From: Micromonospora lupini str. Lupac 08
Lineage (GTDB): Bacteria; Actinomycetota; Actinomycetes; Mycobacteriales; Micromonosporaceae
Length of the DNA stretch: 64,000 bases
Direction of reading: 5' to 3'
Assembly: GCF_000297395.2 (NCBI RefSeq)
Contig: NZ_HF570108.1
Coordinates: 6,622,155-6,686,154, forward strand
The translations under genes and the position numbers were made by a program. This document shows positions 52,286 to 61,175 of this stretch, one piece after another. Within the stretch, counting starts at the first letter, position 1; the number at the start of each line of letters is the position of its first letter. The notes beneath the pieces were generated by a model. The model was not told the origin of the DNA, ran no database searches, and was given only the letters and a program-made list of their open reading frames with translations.

Positions 52286-53679
52286 CGCGCACCTCCGGCG
52301 GGCGGGGTCGGCTCGACGGTGTCGGCGCCGGTCACCGGCTCGGCGCCGGGCAGTGCCGCGCCGAGGTCGGGGCTCAACACGTCGGGGACGGTGTCCACCG
52401 GCGAGGTCTGCGGCACCTGAAGGTCGAACAGCTCGCGCAGCAGGGCCGCGTACTGGTCGCCACCGGGCTCGGCGGCGAGCTGGCGGACCTTGACGGTGGG
52501 CTGGTGCAGCAGTCGCTGCACCACGCGGTGCACCGTGCGCGCCACCTCGGCCCGCAGGTCGTCACCGAGGTCGGGGCGACGCTGGGCCAGGCGGCGCAGC
52601 TCGGCGGTGACGACGTCGTCGGCGCGACCGCGCAGCGCCGCCACGGTGGGCGCCACGTCGGCGCCGCGCAGCCAGGTGAGGAAGCCCTCCACCTCGCCGA
52701 GCACGATCCGCTCGACGGCGGCGGCGTCGGCGGCGGCCGGACCGTCGGCGAGCAGCGCGGCCATCCGGTCGATGTCGATCACCTCGACGCCGGGCAGGTC
52801 GGCGACGCCCTCCTCGACGTCGCGGGGGACGGCCAGGTCGAGCAGGACCAGCGGGCCCCGCGAGGCGTCCCGCTCGGCGAGCGCGGCGCTGACCACCGCC
52901 CGGGTGAGGACCGGTTCGGTGGACGCGGTGGCGGCCACTACGATGTCCACTGTGGAGAGCGTGGCGGCCAGCTCGGTCATCGGCGCGGCGTCCGCCCCGT
53001 ACGACTCGGCGAGCCGGACGGCACGGTCGGCGCCGCGGTTGGTCACCGTGAGCGGCCCGGCGCCCTGCCGGGACAGCGTGGCCACCCCGAGCGACCCCAT
53101 CGCGCCGGCCCCGATCACCAGGGCCGGGTGGCCGGCGAGGTCGCCGTCGAGGTGCCCGGCGGCCAACTCCAGCGCGGCGGTGACGACGCTCTGGCCGGCC
53201 CGGTCGATGCCGGTCTCGGCGTGCGCCCGCTTGCCGACGCGCAGCGCCTGCTGCATCAGCTCGTGCAGCAGCCGGCCGGCCGAGTCGGCGCCGGTGGCCC
53301 AGTGGTACGCGTCACGCAGCTGGCCGAGGATCTGCGCCTCGCCCACGACCATCGAGTCCAGGCCGCTGGCGACCCGGAAGACGTGGTCCACGGCGGCGGT
53401 GTCGTAGTGCACGTAGAGGTGACTGGCGAGCGCCGCCGGCGGGCTGCCGGCCTGCTCGGCCAGGACGGCGCAGATGTCGCCGAGCCCGCCGTGGAAACCG
53501 GACACGGCGGCGTAGACCTCCACCCGGTTGCAGGTGGAGACGAGCACCGCCTCGCTCACGTACGGCTGGGCGACCAGGCGGTCCAGGGTGCGGGTGAGGT
53601 CGGCGGGGGGCACGGCCAGCTGCTCCAGCGTGGCGACCGGGGCGGTCCGGTAGGACGCGCCGACGACGAGCAGTTTCAC
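52282..53679 (-). CDS. hemA: Glutamyl-tRNA reductase
   Basis: 465 residues from GTG 53679, AGGAGG about 9 nt upstream. First committed step of C5-type tetrapyrrole synthesis. Catalytic Cys50 is in VLVSTCNRVEVYA; VVGEAQILGQLRDAY and the NADPH site VIGAGAMGSLGVATL follow, then the C-terminal dimerisation helix. The last 40 residues (DTVPDVLSPDLGAALPGAEP onward) are Pro/Ala-rich and probably disordered. Overlaps rex by 4 nt. Confidence 0.97.
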   Translation of the reverse strand: MKLLVVGASYRTAPVATLEQLAVPPADLTRTLDRLVAQPYVSEAVLVSTCNRVEVYAAVSGFHGGLGDICAVLAEQAGSPPAALASHLYVHYDTAAVDHVFRVASGLDSMVVGEAQILGQLRDAYHWATGADSAGRLLHELMQQALRVGKRAHAETGIDRAGQSVVTAALELAAGHLDGDLAGHPALVIGAGAMGSLGVATLSRQGAGPLTVTNRGADRAVRLAESYGADAAPMTELAATLSTVDIVVAATASTEPVLTRAVVSAALAERDASRGPLVLLDLAVPRDVEEGVADLPGVEVIDIDRMAALLADGPAAADAAAVERIVLGEVEGFLTWLRGADVAPTVAALRGRADDVVTAELRRLAQRRPDLGDDLRAEVARTVHRVVQRLLHQPTVKVRQLAAEPGGDQYAALLRELFDLQVPQTSPVDTVPDVLSPDLGAALPGAEPVTGADTVEPTPPAGGAR

Positions 53680-54446
53680 GTGCCGATCGCCTCCTGGGTG
53701 TCGGTGGCCGCGAGCCCGCCGGGCAGGGCGGTGAGAGCGGACCCGCCGGTGGCGGGCAGCGCGGTCAGCGACGCCTTGCGGTGCTCGTGGAAGGACAGAA
53801 TCTGCAGCTCGATGGCGAGGTCGACCTTGCGCACGTCGACCCCCTCCGGAACAGAGAGTACGCACGGCGCGAAGTTGAGGATGCTCGTCACGCCGACCGA
53901 GACCAGCTGATCGGCGACCCGCTGGGCCGCCGCGGCCGGGGTGGCGATCACGCCGATCGCGATGGATTCCTCCGTTGCGACCGCCGGCAGCTCGTCGACA
54001 TGCCGGACAACCAGGCCGTTGATCTCCTCGCCGACCCGGGAGGGATCGGCGTCGAGCAGTGCGGCGATCCGGAAGCCCCGGCTGGCGAAGCCGTCGTAGC
54101 CGGCCAGGGCGTGACCGAGATTACCCACGCCGACCAGGGCGACCGCGCGACGCTGAGTGAGCCCGAGCACGTACTCGATCTGCTCGATCAGCAACGCCAC
54201 GTCGTAGCCGACGCCCCGGGTGCCGTACGAGCCGAGGTGGGAGAGGTCCTTGCGGAGCTTGGCGGAGTTGACCCCGGCGGCGGCCGAGAGGCCCTCGCTG
54301 GAGACCGTCTCGTGCCCGGCGTCGGCGAGGTTGTGCAGCGCGCGCAGGTATTCCGGGAGCCGAGCGACGGTCGCCTCGGGAAGATCCGGGAGCGCCGGTA
54401 CGGCACCGGCGCGGCCGGGCGCACCTGGCTGACGGTGCTGACTCAT
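53676..54446 (-). CDS. rex: Redox-sensing repressor Rex
   Basis: 256 residues from ATG 54446. Winged helix (LPEYLRALHNLADAGHETVS, LRKDLSHLGSYGTRGVGYDV) and a Rossmann domain with GVGNLGHALAGY that binds NADH and NAD+. IGVIATPAAAAQRVADQLV and ILNFAPCVLSVPEGVDVRKV are also typical. High NADH should release it from DNA. The 38-residue C-terminal tail is Ala/Thr-rich. Gene order rex-hemA-hemC-hemD-hemB is that known from Streptomyces. Confidence 0.97.
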   Translation of the reverse strand: MSQHRQPGAPGRAGAVPALPDLPEATVARLPEYLRALHNLADAGHETVSSEGLSAAAGVNSAKLRKDLSHLGSYGTRGVGYDVALLIEQIEYVLGLTQRRAVALVGVGNLGHALAGYDGFASRGFRIAALLDADPSRVGEEINGLVVRHVDELPAVATEESIAIGVIATPAAAAQRVADQLVSVGVTSILNFAPCVLSVPEGVDVRKVDLAIELQILSFHEHRKASLTALPATGGSALTALPGGLAATDTQEAIGT

Positions 54447-54565
54447 GAGACTCCGTGCGGTGCGATCCTCGGCCAACTCCGCTGGTGGGCCGCTTATGGA
54501 CTCCCGCTGGCGACCGAGGTTGCCGGCTGTGCTAGCAGGGCGCGTCGGAACTACAGAGTAGGCGC

Positions 54566-54583
54566 TTGTGAAGACGTGCACAA
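54566..54583. promoter_or_regulatory. Rex operator (ROP) upstream of rex
   Basis: TTGTGAAGACGTGCACAA matches the Rex consensus TTGTGAA-N4-TTCACAA at 13 of 14 defined positions. It lies 120 bp before the rex start on a gap shared with a divergent histidine-kinase gene, so autoregulation of rex-hemACDB is expected. Confidence 0.82.
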
Positions 54584-54689
54584 ATCGCGATCTTGTCGCT
54601 CCGGGACGCGACCCCACCAGCCCCTCCATTCCACAAGATCGATTGAGCGGCCTCGCACGCCCGCCGCCCGCGGCGATTATTGCTCAATC
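54583..54689. promoter_or_regulatory. Overlapping inverted repeats in the rex/kinase gap
   Basis: AATCGCGATCTTGT (54583-54596) pairs with ACAAGATCGATT (54633-54644) with a 2-nt bulge; GATTGAGC (54641-54648) pairs with GCTCAATC (54682-54689). The two helices share GATT and exclude each other. The rest of the 384-bp gap (54447-54830) holds the Rex site and no gene. Confidence 0.45.
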
Positions 54690-54830
54690 CCGACTTCTCT
54701 GACCAATCCCGTGTCGGCCCGGTCCCGCCGGCTGTCGGGCCTGGTCACGGCGGCGGTAGGGACAGCACTACGGGGGAGAGGCGGGGCTTCGGGATGGGGA
54801 CACGGAGCCCGGATGCCTAGCCTGTGGGCT

Positions 54831-56126
54831 ATGACCGCCGTTACCGCCAGCGACCATCCGACGCTGGCACCGAGCATCCCCCGCCAGCTCTTCGTCGACT
54901 CCGGGTACGTGCTGCTCGGCCTCCCCCTGGCGGTGGCCAGCTTCGTCGTCCTCGTCGTGGGCCTCGTGGCCGGTGTCGGCCTGGTGGTCACCGTGATCGG
55001 CCTGCCGATTCTCAGCGGCACCCTGTACGCGGCCCGCGGATTGGCCGACATCGAGCGACTGCGGTTGCCCGCCGTGCTGCGGCAACCCCGGATCCGACCG
55101 CACTACCGACTGCCCGAGGCGGGCGCGAACGCCTGGCGGCGGATCTTCCTGCCGATGCGCGACGCCCAGTCCTGGCTCGATCTGGCGCACGGCATCCTGC
55201 GGGTGATCGTGGCGGTGGTCACCTTCGCGCTGACGCTGGCCTGGTGGATCGCCGCGGCCGCCGGCTCCCTCTACTGGGTGTACGACTGGGCACTGCCGCA
55301 CGGCAGGGACGACAGCGACCTGGCCCAGCTGCTCGGCCTGGGTGACTCGACCACGGCCCGGATCGGGGTGACCACCGCGATCGGGGTGTTCTTCCTGATC
55401 ACGCTGCCGATCGTGGCCCGGGGCTGCGCGCTTCTCCAGGCCAGCTTCGGCAAGGCCCTGCTGACCGGGGTCGCCGAGATGCGGGACCGGATCACCGTGC
55501 TGGAGGAGCAGAAGCGGGCCGCCGTGTCCGCCGAGGCGTCCGCGCTGCGCCGGCTGGAACGCGACATCCACGACGGCCCCCAACAGCGCCTGGTCCGGCT
55601 CGCGATGGACCTCAGCCGGGCCCGGATGCAGCTCGCCTCCGACCCGGAGGCCGCCGGCCGGACCATCGACGAGGCGGTGACCCAGACCCGGGAGACGCTT
55701 GCCGAGCTGCGGGCGCTGTCTCGGGGCATCGCCCCACCGATCCTGGTCGACAGGGGTCTGCCCAGCGCCCTGGCCGCGCTCGCCGGCCGTGGGCTGATCC
55801 CCATCGAGCTCCAGGTGGACCGGCAGCTCGGTACGCCGGGCGGACGGCTCGACCCGGCGGTGGAGAACACCGCGTACTTCGTGGTGGCCGAGGCGCTCAC
55901 CAACATCGCCAAGCACAGTCGGGCCACCGAGGCCGTGGTCGCCGTGGCCCGCCAGGAGACCCAGCTCCAGGTGCGGGTGGGCGACGACGGGCAGGGTGGC
56001 GCTCACCTCGCCAAGGGCCACGGGCTGGCCGGCATCGCCGACCGGGTCCGGGCGGCCGGCGGGGAGCTGGCCGTGGTGAGCCCGAGCGGCGGGCCCACCG
56101 AGATCCGTGCGGAGCTTCCGCTGTGA
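54831..56126 (+). CDS. Sensor histidine kinase, HisKA_3 (NarL-partner) type
   Basis: 431 residues from ATG 54831; ATG 54813 is an alternative. An N-terminal sensor region with at least four helices (LPLAVASFVVLVVGLVAGVG, IVAVVTFALTLAWWIAAAAG, VFFLITLPIVARGCALL) is followed by a coil and a DHp domain with the phosphoacceptor His in RRLERDIHDGPQQRLVRLAM near residue 245. The HATPase part has VVAEALTNIAKHSRAT and GHGLAGIADRVRAAGG. The next gene is its LuxR-type regulator. Signal unknown. Confidence 0.94.
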   Translation: MTAVTASDHPTLAPSIPRQLFVDSGYVLLGLPLAVASFVVLVVGLVAGVGLVVTVIGLPILSGTLYAARGLADIERLRLPAVLRQPRIRPHYRLPEAGANAWRRIFLPMRDAQSWLDLAHGILRVIVAVVTFALTLAWWIAAAAGSLYWVYDWALPHGRDDSDLAQLLGLGDSTTARIGVTTAIGVFFLITLPIVARGCALLQASFGKALLTGVAEMRDRITVLEEQKRAAVSAEASALRRLERDIHDGPQQRLVRLAMDLSRARMQLASDPEAAGRTIDEAVTQTRETLAELRALSRGIAPPILVDRGLPSALAALAGRGLIPIELQVDRQLGTPGGRLDPAVENTAYFVVAEALTNIAKHSRATEAVVAVARQETQLQVRVGDDGQGGAHLAKGHGLAGIADRVRAAGGELAVVSPSGGPTEIRAELPL

Positions 56127-56184
56127 CCCCCCGGGCACCGCGCCGAGCCCGGACGGCGGGCCGGACGTGGTAGACACCACAACC

Positions 56185-56838
56185 ATGCGCATCGTGATCG
56201 CGGACGACGCCGTCCTGCTCCGGGAGGGGCTGGTGCGGCTGCTGACCGAGAGCGGGCACCAGGTGGTGGCCGCCGTCGGGGACGGTGACGCGCTTGTCGA
56301 GGCGGTGGTGCAGCACCGGCCGGACGTGTCGATCGTCGACGTCCGGATGCCGCCGTCGCACACCGACGAGGGGCTGCGGGCGGCGGTGGAGGCACGCCGG
56401 CTGGTGCCGCGGACGCCGATCCTGGTGCTCTCCCAGTACGTCGAGGTGTCGTACGCCGATGACCTGCTGGCGACCACCGGCGGCGCCGGCGGTGGCATCG
56501 GCTACCTGCTCAAGGACCGGGTGGCCGCGATCGACGAGTTCCTGGACGCGCTGCGCCGGGTGGCCGGCGGCGGCACGGTGCTCGACCCGGAGGTGGTCGG
56601 CCAGCTCTTCGCCCGCCGACGCCGCGACGACCCGCTGAGCGAGCTGACCCCGCGCGAGCGGGAGGTGCTCGCCCTGATGGCCGAGGGCCGGTCGAACACG
56701 GCCATCGCCCGCGCCCTGGTGGTGAGCGACGGCGCGGTGGAGAAGCACGTGCGCAACATCTTCACCAAGCTCACCCTCCCGCCGGACACCGAGCAGCACC
56801 GGCGGGTGCTGGCCGTCCTCACCTACCTGCGGAACTGA
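56185..56838 (+). CDS. NarL/LuxR family response regulator
   Basis: 217 residues from ATG 56185. Receiver: IVIADDAVLLREGLV, phosphoacceptor in VSIVDVRMPPS, Lys in GYLLKDR. LuxR-type HTH: LTPREREVLALMAEGRSNTA, VEKHVRNIFTKL. It is the partner of the kinase 58 nt upstream. Its 3-prime end overlaps the convergent HAD gene by 20 bp. Confidence 0.95.
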   Translation: MRIVIADDAVLLREGLVRLLTESGHQVVAAVGDGDALVEAVVQHRPDVSIVDVRMPPSHTDEGLRAAVEARRLVPRTPILVLSQYVEVSYADDLLATTGGAGGGIGYLLKDRVAAIDEFLDALRRVAGGGTVLDPEVVGQLFARRRRDDPLSELTPREREVLALMAEGRSNTAIARALVVSDGAVEKHVRNIFTKLTLPPDTEQHRRVLAVLTYLRN

Positions 56839-57484
56839 CCTCCCGGGCGGCCAGAGCCACCGCGTCGGTGAGGGTGTCGGCGACCGGGTGGCCGGAGGCG
56901 CGCAGCCGGGCGGGGTCGGTGAAGCCGCCGGTGTAGAGGACCGCCCGGCCGCCCACGGCGAGGGCCGCGTCCGCGTCGTCGATGGAGTCGCCGATCAGCA
57001 CCACAGTGCTGCCGTCCACGCCCAGCTCGGCCAGGTGCCGCCGGAGCGACTCGGCCTTGCGGTCACCGCCGACGGCGGCCCGCAGCCCGTCCACGCGGGC
57101 GAAGTGGCCGGTCAGCCCGAAGGTGTGCACGGTGGGCACCAGCTCCTCGTGGAACCACATGGAGAGCAGACTCTGGCTGCCCTCCCAGGCGGCCATCGCG
57201 GTCTGCGCGTCGGCGGCCAGCTCGCAGGTGGTCAACCCGTCGCGGTACGCGTCGTGGAAGATCCGGTCCAGTCGGCCGAACGCGTCGTCGTCGACGGCCT
57301 GGCCGAGCACCTCGGCGTAGTAGTCGGCGATCGGGCGACGGAACCGCGTCCGGTGCTCGTCGAGGGTGACGGTCGGCCCGCCCACGCTTGCGAACGCGGC
57401 GTTGGTGGCGGCCACCACCAGGCTGAGGTCGTTGAGCAGGGTGCCGTTCCAGTCCCAGACCAGGTGGGAGTGCGCAGGGGTCAT
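56819..57484 (-). CDS. HAD family hydrolase
   Basis: 221 residues from ATG 57484. Motif I is HLVWDWNGTLLNDL, motif IV VVLIGDSIDDADAAL, with the Lys of motif III in GGDRKAESLRRHL. The helical cap after motif I makes it a class C1 phosphatase of the Gph/beta-phosphoglucomutase type. Substrate unknown. It follows the glutaredoxin gene by 20 nt in a three-gene leftward operon. Confidence 0.9.
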   Translation of the reverse strand: MTPAHSHLVWDWNGTLLNDLSLVVAATNAAFASVGGPTVTLDEHRTRFRRPIADYYAEVLGQAVDDDAFGRLDRIFHDAYRDGLTTCELAADAQTAMAAWEGSQSLLSMWFHEELVPTVHTFGLTGHFARVDGLRAAVGGDRKAESLRRHLAELGVDGSTVVLIGDSIDDADAALAVGGRAVLYTGGFTDPARLRASGHPVADTLTDAVALAAREVSSAGR

Positions 57485-57504
57485 CAGAGCACCATAGGCA
57501 CCGC

Positions 57505-57759
57505 TCAGAGCTGTGGGGTGGTCAGGTCCCGCAGCAGCCGCTCCTCCTCCACCCGCCAGTAGCCGTGCTCCTTGCCGTCGAGCAGCACCACCGGGAGGCG
57601 GTCGCCGTACTCCCGTTCCAGCCCCTCGTCGCCTGTGACGTCCCACTCGACCCACTTGTCGCCGGTGACCGCGACCACCCGGTCGAGCGCCGCCTTGGCG
57701 TCGTCGCACAGGTGGCAGCCGGGTCGGGTGATCAGGGCGAGTCGGGCGTCACTGGCCAT
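57505..57759 (-). CDS. Glutaredoxin-like thiol oxidoreductase
   Basis: 84 residues from ATG 57759. LALITRPGCHLCDDAKAAL carries a CxxC at residues 15-18, followed by the cis-Pro in DRLPVVLLDGKEHGYWRV. Small thioredoxin-fold protein of the DUF836/glutaredoxin type, likely cytoplasmic and reduced by mycothiol or thioredoxin. Its start overlaps the acyl-CoA ligase stop by 11 nt. Confidence 0.92.
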   Translation of the reverse strand: MASDARLALITRPGCHLCDDAKAALDRVVAVTGDKWVEWDVTGDEGLEREYGDRLPVVLLDGKEHGYWRVEEERLLRDLTTPQL

Positions 57760-59374
57760 CGGTTACCTCCGTGCGGTCGGTCGGCGTCGCCGACCGGAGT
57801 TGGGTCTTGCGTACCTTGCCGATCGCCGAGTGCGGCAGGTCGTCGACGAACTCGACGGTGGTCGGGCACTTGAACCGGGCCAGGTTACGTGCGCAGTGGG
57901 CGAGCAGCTCCTCGCTTGTCACCGGTCGGCCCCGCACCGGCACCACGTACGCCCGCACAGTCTCGCCGGTTCGCGGGTGCGGCACACCCAGTACCGCCGA
58001 CTCGACCACCCCGGGGTGCCCGGCGAGCACCAGCTCGACCTCGTGCGGATAGACGTTGAACCCGTTGACCAGGATCAACTCCCCGAGCCGGTCGACGAGA
58101 AAGAGGTCGCCGTCGGAGTCGGCGTACGCGACGTCGCCGGTGCCCCACCAGCCGTCGGCGTCCGGGCCGCCCCGACCGTCGGGCCAGTAGCCGGCGAAGA
58201 GGTTGGGCCCGCGGACCACGATCTGCCCCGGGTCGGTGCCCGGGGCGACGTCGGAGATGTCCAGCTCGTCCGGGTCGTCGTCCGGGACCGCCTGGCCGTC
58301 GCGCCACAGGTCCTCCCCCGCCGGACCGACCAGGCGCAGCTCCACACCGGGCAACGGCCGGCCGATCGAGCCGGCCTTGGCCACCGGACCGACCAGGGTG
58401 GACGTGAGCACCGGCGCGGTCTCGGTGAGGCCGTACCCCACGTGCACCTGATGGCCGGTGGCCTCGGTGAAGCGCGCCGCGACCGCGGGCTCCAGCGGCG
58501 CCGCGCCACACACCGCCACGCGCACCGACGCGGTCGCCGCGCGGACCGCGTCGGCGTCGGCCCAGGCCAGGAACATCGACGGTACGCCGACAAGCACGCT
58601 GACCCGGTGCCGGGCGACCTCGGCCAGCCCCGCCGTGGGCCCCGGCTCGTCGAGCAGCACGCCGGTGGCGCCGTGGTGGACGACGGCGCCGAGCACCGAG
58701 TTGAGCCCGTACGCGTGGAACAGCGGCAACGCGAGGAGAACAGTGTCCGTCGGCCCGACGACCGGCGGCTCGATCGCGTCGACCTGGTCGTGGTTTGCCA
58801 GCAGCGCACGGTGGGAGAGCATCGCGCCCTTCGGACGGCCCTCGGTGCCGGACGTGTAGAGCAGTACGGCGAGGTCGTCGCCGCCCCGGCGCGGACGGGG
58901 GCGCGGACCGGACGCGTCGGCGGTCGGCGGCGTGTCGTGCACGGCGGCGAGCGCGGGAAGGTCGGCGGCCACCTCGGCGACCAGGCCGCGGACCCGCTCG
59001 GTGCCGATGAGCACCGACGCGCCGGAGTCGGCAAGCACGTGCCGCAGCTCCGGGGCGGTGAAGCCGGGGTTGACCGGGACCGCGACCAGTCCGGCTCGCA
59101 GCGCGCCGAGCCAGCCGATCACGAAGTCGGGGGTGTTGTGCAGCGCGATCGCGACCCGGGGTGGCGTGCCGTCCGGGTCGGTGGGCGGCACGGCGGCGGC
59201 CAGGCCGTACGCGACGGCGGTCACGGCGGCGTCCAGTTCGGACCAGGTGCGGCGCTCCTCCCGCCAGTACAGCGCGGGCCGGTCGCCGTGGTCGAGCGCC
59301 GCCCGACGGACCCGGTCGGCGAGGTTCGGCGCGGGGTCTGCCGAGAAGTCCTGCACGGTCGTCGAGTCTGGCAC
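57749..59374 (-). CDS. AMP-dependent acyl-CoA synthetase/ligase
   Basis: 541 residues from GTG 59374; GTG 59356 is close and equally possible, as neither has a clear ribosome site. ANL-family motifs: AVLLYTSGTEGRPKGAML (phosphate loop), VHVGYGLTETAPVL, DADGWWGTGDVAYADSD, and the catalytic Lys in SAIGKVRKTQLR. Adenylates a carboxylic acid and passes it to CoA; medium or long fatty acids are the usual substrates. Heads an operon with the glutaredoxin and HAD genes. Confidence 0.92.
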   Translation of the reverse strand: MPDSTTVQDFSADPAPNLADRVRRAALDHGDRPALYWREERRTWSELDAAVTAVAYGLAAAVPPTDPDGTPPRVAIALHNTPDFVIGWLGALRAGLVAVPVNPGFTAPELRHVLADSGASVLIGTERVRGLVAEVAADLPALAAVHDTPPTADASGPRPRPRRGGDDLAVLLYTSGTEGRPKGAMLSHRALLANHDQVDAIEPPVVGPTDTVLLALPLFHAYGLNSVLGAVVHHGATGVLLDEPGPTAGLAEVARHRVSVLVGVPSMFLAWADADAVRAATASVRVAVCGAAPLEPAVAARFTEATGHQVHVGYGLTETAPVLTSTLVGPVAKAGSIGRPLPGVELRLVGPAGEDLWRDGQAVPDDDPDELDISDVAPGTDPGQIVVRGPNLFAGYWPDGRGGPDADGWWGTGDVAYADSDGDLFLVDRLGELILVNGFNVYPHEVELVLAGHPGVVESAVLGVPHPRTGETVRAYVVPVRGRPVTSEELLAHCARNLARFKCPTTVEFVDDLPHSAIGKVRKTQLRSATPTDRTEVTDGQ

Positions 59375-59779
59375 AGCGGCTGTCGACAGGCCACGCCCGA
59401 CGGTCGGGCCGCGTGGGCCCCCGGGCGTCCCGTCAACGGGACAGTCACGGTGCCGTAGGCGTTCCCGTCCGGTCCGGCCGGCGGGACGGGTGGCGGGCCC
59501 GACCGACGCTTCGGCCCCGCCCGCGCGGCGGCCGGCCCGGACAGGGCGGCCGATCGGCCAAACTGCTCCCCACCTGGGGATCCACCCTGGAACACCGGCC
59601 CGGGTCAAAGTCAAACGCACACGACGGACAACGGGTCCGCCACCGGTGCGACACGGCGGGAAATACTTCCGCCCTGTGTAACGGACTTGGCACGCGCGGG
59701 TGACGTTGGCCCTATTATCACTCGGGTCGGCTCACCCCATTTGCCGTGAGTCGACACCCCTCAGCCCGAGGAGGCCCCC
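59375..59779. promoter_or_regulatory. 405-bp control region between acyl-CoA ligase and sigma-factor leader
   Basis: Non-coding by codon bias. About 59687-59718 hold a TTGGCA and a TATTAT that could be a promoter, though 20 bp apart. An inverted repeat TCGGCTCAC-N10-GTGAGTCGA (59727-59754) lies just before the ribosome site of the leader gene and could be an operator (BldD-like control is known for bldN in Streptomyces) or an RNA hairpin. Confidence 0.5.
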
Positions 59780-59935
59780 GTGCCTGTGAGCGCATTGGAC
59801 CAGCACCTCAAGGGGAACTGCCGCCCGTCGGCACACCCCGGAACCGTCCTACCCGACCGGTTGCCCGGTCGGTCCGCACCAACGACCCGTAAACCGGCCC
59901 GGCCGGCGACCAACGGGACGGGGGTCGCGCGGTGA
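59780..59935 (+). CDS. 51-residue leader peptide coupled to the sigma-factor gene
   Basis: GTG 59780 has a strong GAGGAGG about 7 nt upstream. The frame runs 51 codons (VPVSALDQHLKGNCRPSAHP at its start) and its TGA overlaps the GTG of the sigma factor (GTGA at 59932-59935), the form of translational coupling used throughout this window. The peptide is basic, Pro/Arg-rich towards the end, with one Cys. No family recognised. It may be a real small protein or a leader that sets the sigma-factor translation rate. Confidence 0.6.
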   Translation: MPVSALDQHLKGNCRPSAHPGTVLPDRLPGRSAPTTRKPARPATNGTGVAR

Positions 59936-60885
59936 CCGCCTTCGGATACGCGGAACGCCCGGTCGGCCTGACCGGCCAGACGCCCCGCTCCCCCATGAAC
60001 GAACGACCGGCGGCCCGCGCGCCGCTGGGCGAGCCGCACGCCGCGACGCGCGGTGACAACGCCGCCCAGCGGACCCGCAACCGCCCGCACACCAACGAGC
60101 CACCACCAAGACCGGCGGCCCCCGGTGGCAACGCGATGCCGACGGGTGGCCGTGTCGCCGCACCGACCCGACCGACCATGCCCTCCCAGGGCCGTCGGGT
60201 CGGCGACGCTCCGGCACCCGCCACCGATCCGGCGGCGGGCGAGACGGCGGTGATCCCGGTGGTCCCGGCCGCCGCCCCGACCACCCCGACGGGCTTCCCC
60301 AGCCGTCCGGACCCGTCCGACCCGGCCACCGAGGTGTGGACACTCGTCGAGCGGGCGCAGGCCGGCGAGTCCGAGGCGTTCGGCCTCATCTACGACAGGT
60401 ACGTGGACACCGTCTTCCGGTTCGTCTACTTCCGGGTCGGCAACCGTCAGCTCGCCGAGGACCTCACCTCGGACACGTTCCTGCGTGCCCTCAAGCGGAT
60501 CGGCAGCTTCACCTGGCAGGGCCGCGATCTCGGCGCCTGGCTGGTGACGATCGCCCGCAACCTGGTCGCGGACCACTTCAAGTCCGGCCGGTACCGGCTG
60601 GAGGTCACCACCGGCGACGTGCTCGACGCCGACCGCGAGGACCGGGGCCCGGAGGGCAGCCCGGAAGCCGCGGTGGTCGAACACATCACCAACGTCGCCC
60701 TGCTCACCGCCGTGAAGCAGCTCAACCCGGAGCAGCAGGAGTGCATCGTGCTGCGGTTCCTCCAGGGCTTCTCGGTCGCCGAGACCGCCCGCACGATGGG
60801 CAAGAACGAGGGTGCCATCAAGGCCCTGCAGTACCGGGCCGTTCGCGCGCTGGCCCGGCTTCTGCCCGACGGCTTCCAGCCGTGA
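59932..60885 (+). CDS. bldN: BldN-like ECF sigma factor with N-terminal extension
   Basis: 317 residues from GTG 59932. About 125 residues of Pro/Ala/Arg-rich low complexity precede region 2 (EVWTLVERAQAGESEAFGLI, FVYFRVGNRQLAEDLTSDTF, AWLVTIARNLVADHFKSGRY); region 4 is LLTAVKQLNPEQQECIVLRF to MGKNEGAIKALQYRAVRALA. In Streptomyces coelicolor sigma-BldN is made as a pro-protein with a long N-terminal extension that is removed, controls aerial development, and is followed by its anti-sigma gene rsbN. The same order is seen here, near rex-hemACDB as in Streptomyces. Processing in this organism is inference. Confidence 0.88.
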   Translation: MTAFGYAERPVGLTGQTPRSPMNERPAARAPLGEPHAATRGDNAAQRTRNRPHTNEPPPRPAAPGGNAMPTGGRVAAPTRPTMPSQGRRVGDAPAPATDPAAGETAVIPVVPAAAPTTPTGFPSRPDPSDPATEVWTLVERAQAGESEAFGLIYDRYVDTVFRFVYFRVGNRQLAEDLTSDTFLRALKRIGSFTWQGRDLGAWLVTIARNLVADHFKSGRYRLEVTTGDVLDADREDRGPEGSPEAAVVEHITNVALLTAVKQLNPEQQECIVLRFLQGFSVAETARTMGKNEGAIKALQYRAVRALARLLPDGFQP

Positions 60886-61175
60886 TTCTCGCCAGCGGGA
60901 CCGACGTACGTCGATCAATGTCTGGGCAGCTCAGGGCCGGTCATACCCGGTGATACCGATCACTTTCTGTGATTTCGGCCCCGCCAGGCCCGTAACCCGT
61001 GCCCGGTCCGCCGCGTTTCTCCGGGTGCGACCGGTGGTCGCCCCGGCAGGCCCGGGGCACCGAGGTCCGACCGGCACGCCGGGCGGCGCCTCACCTCCGT
61101 GGTGTCACACCGCCGCCCGGTCGCTGGTAACAATGGCGGCCGACCGGCCGTGACCAGCGAGAGGAGGTGCCTGCG

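Noticed and set aside
59445..59693. 82-codon minus-strand frame with a CPSCAFDFDPG segment
   Set aside because: It has no good ribosome site, codon bias is poor, and it lies in the control region of the sigma-factor gene; a chance Cys pair is more likely.
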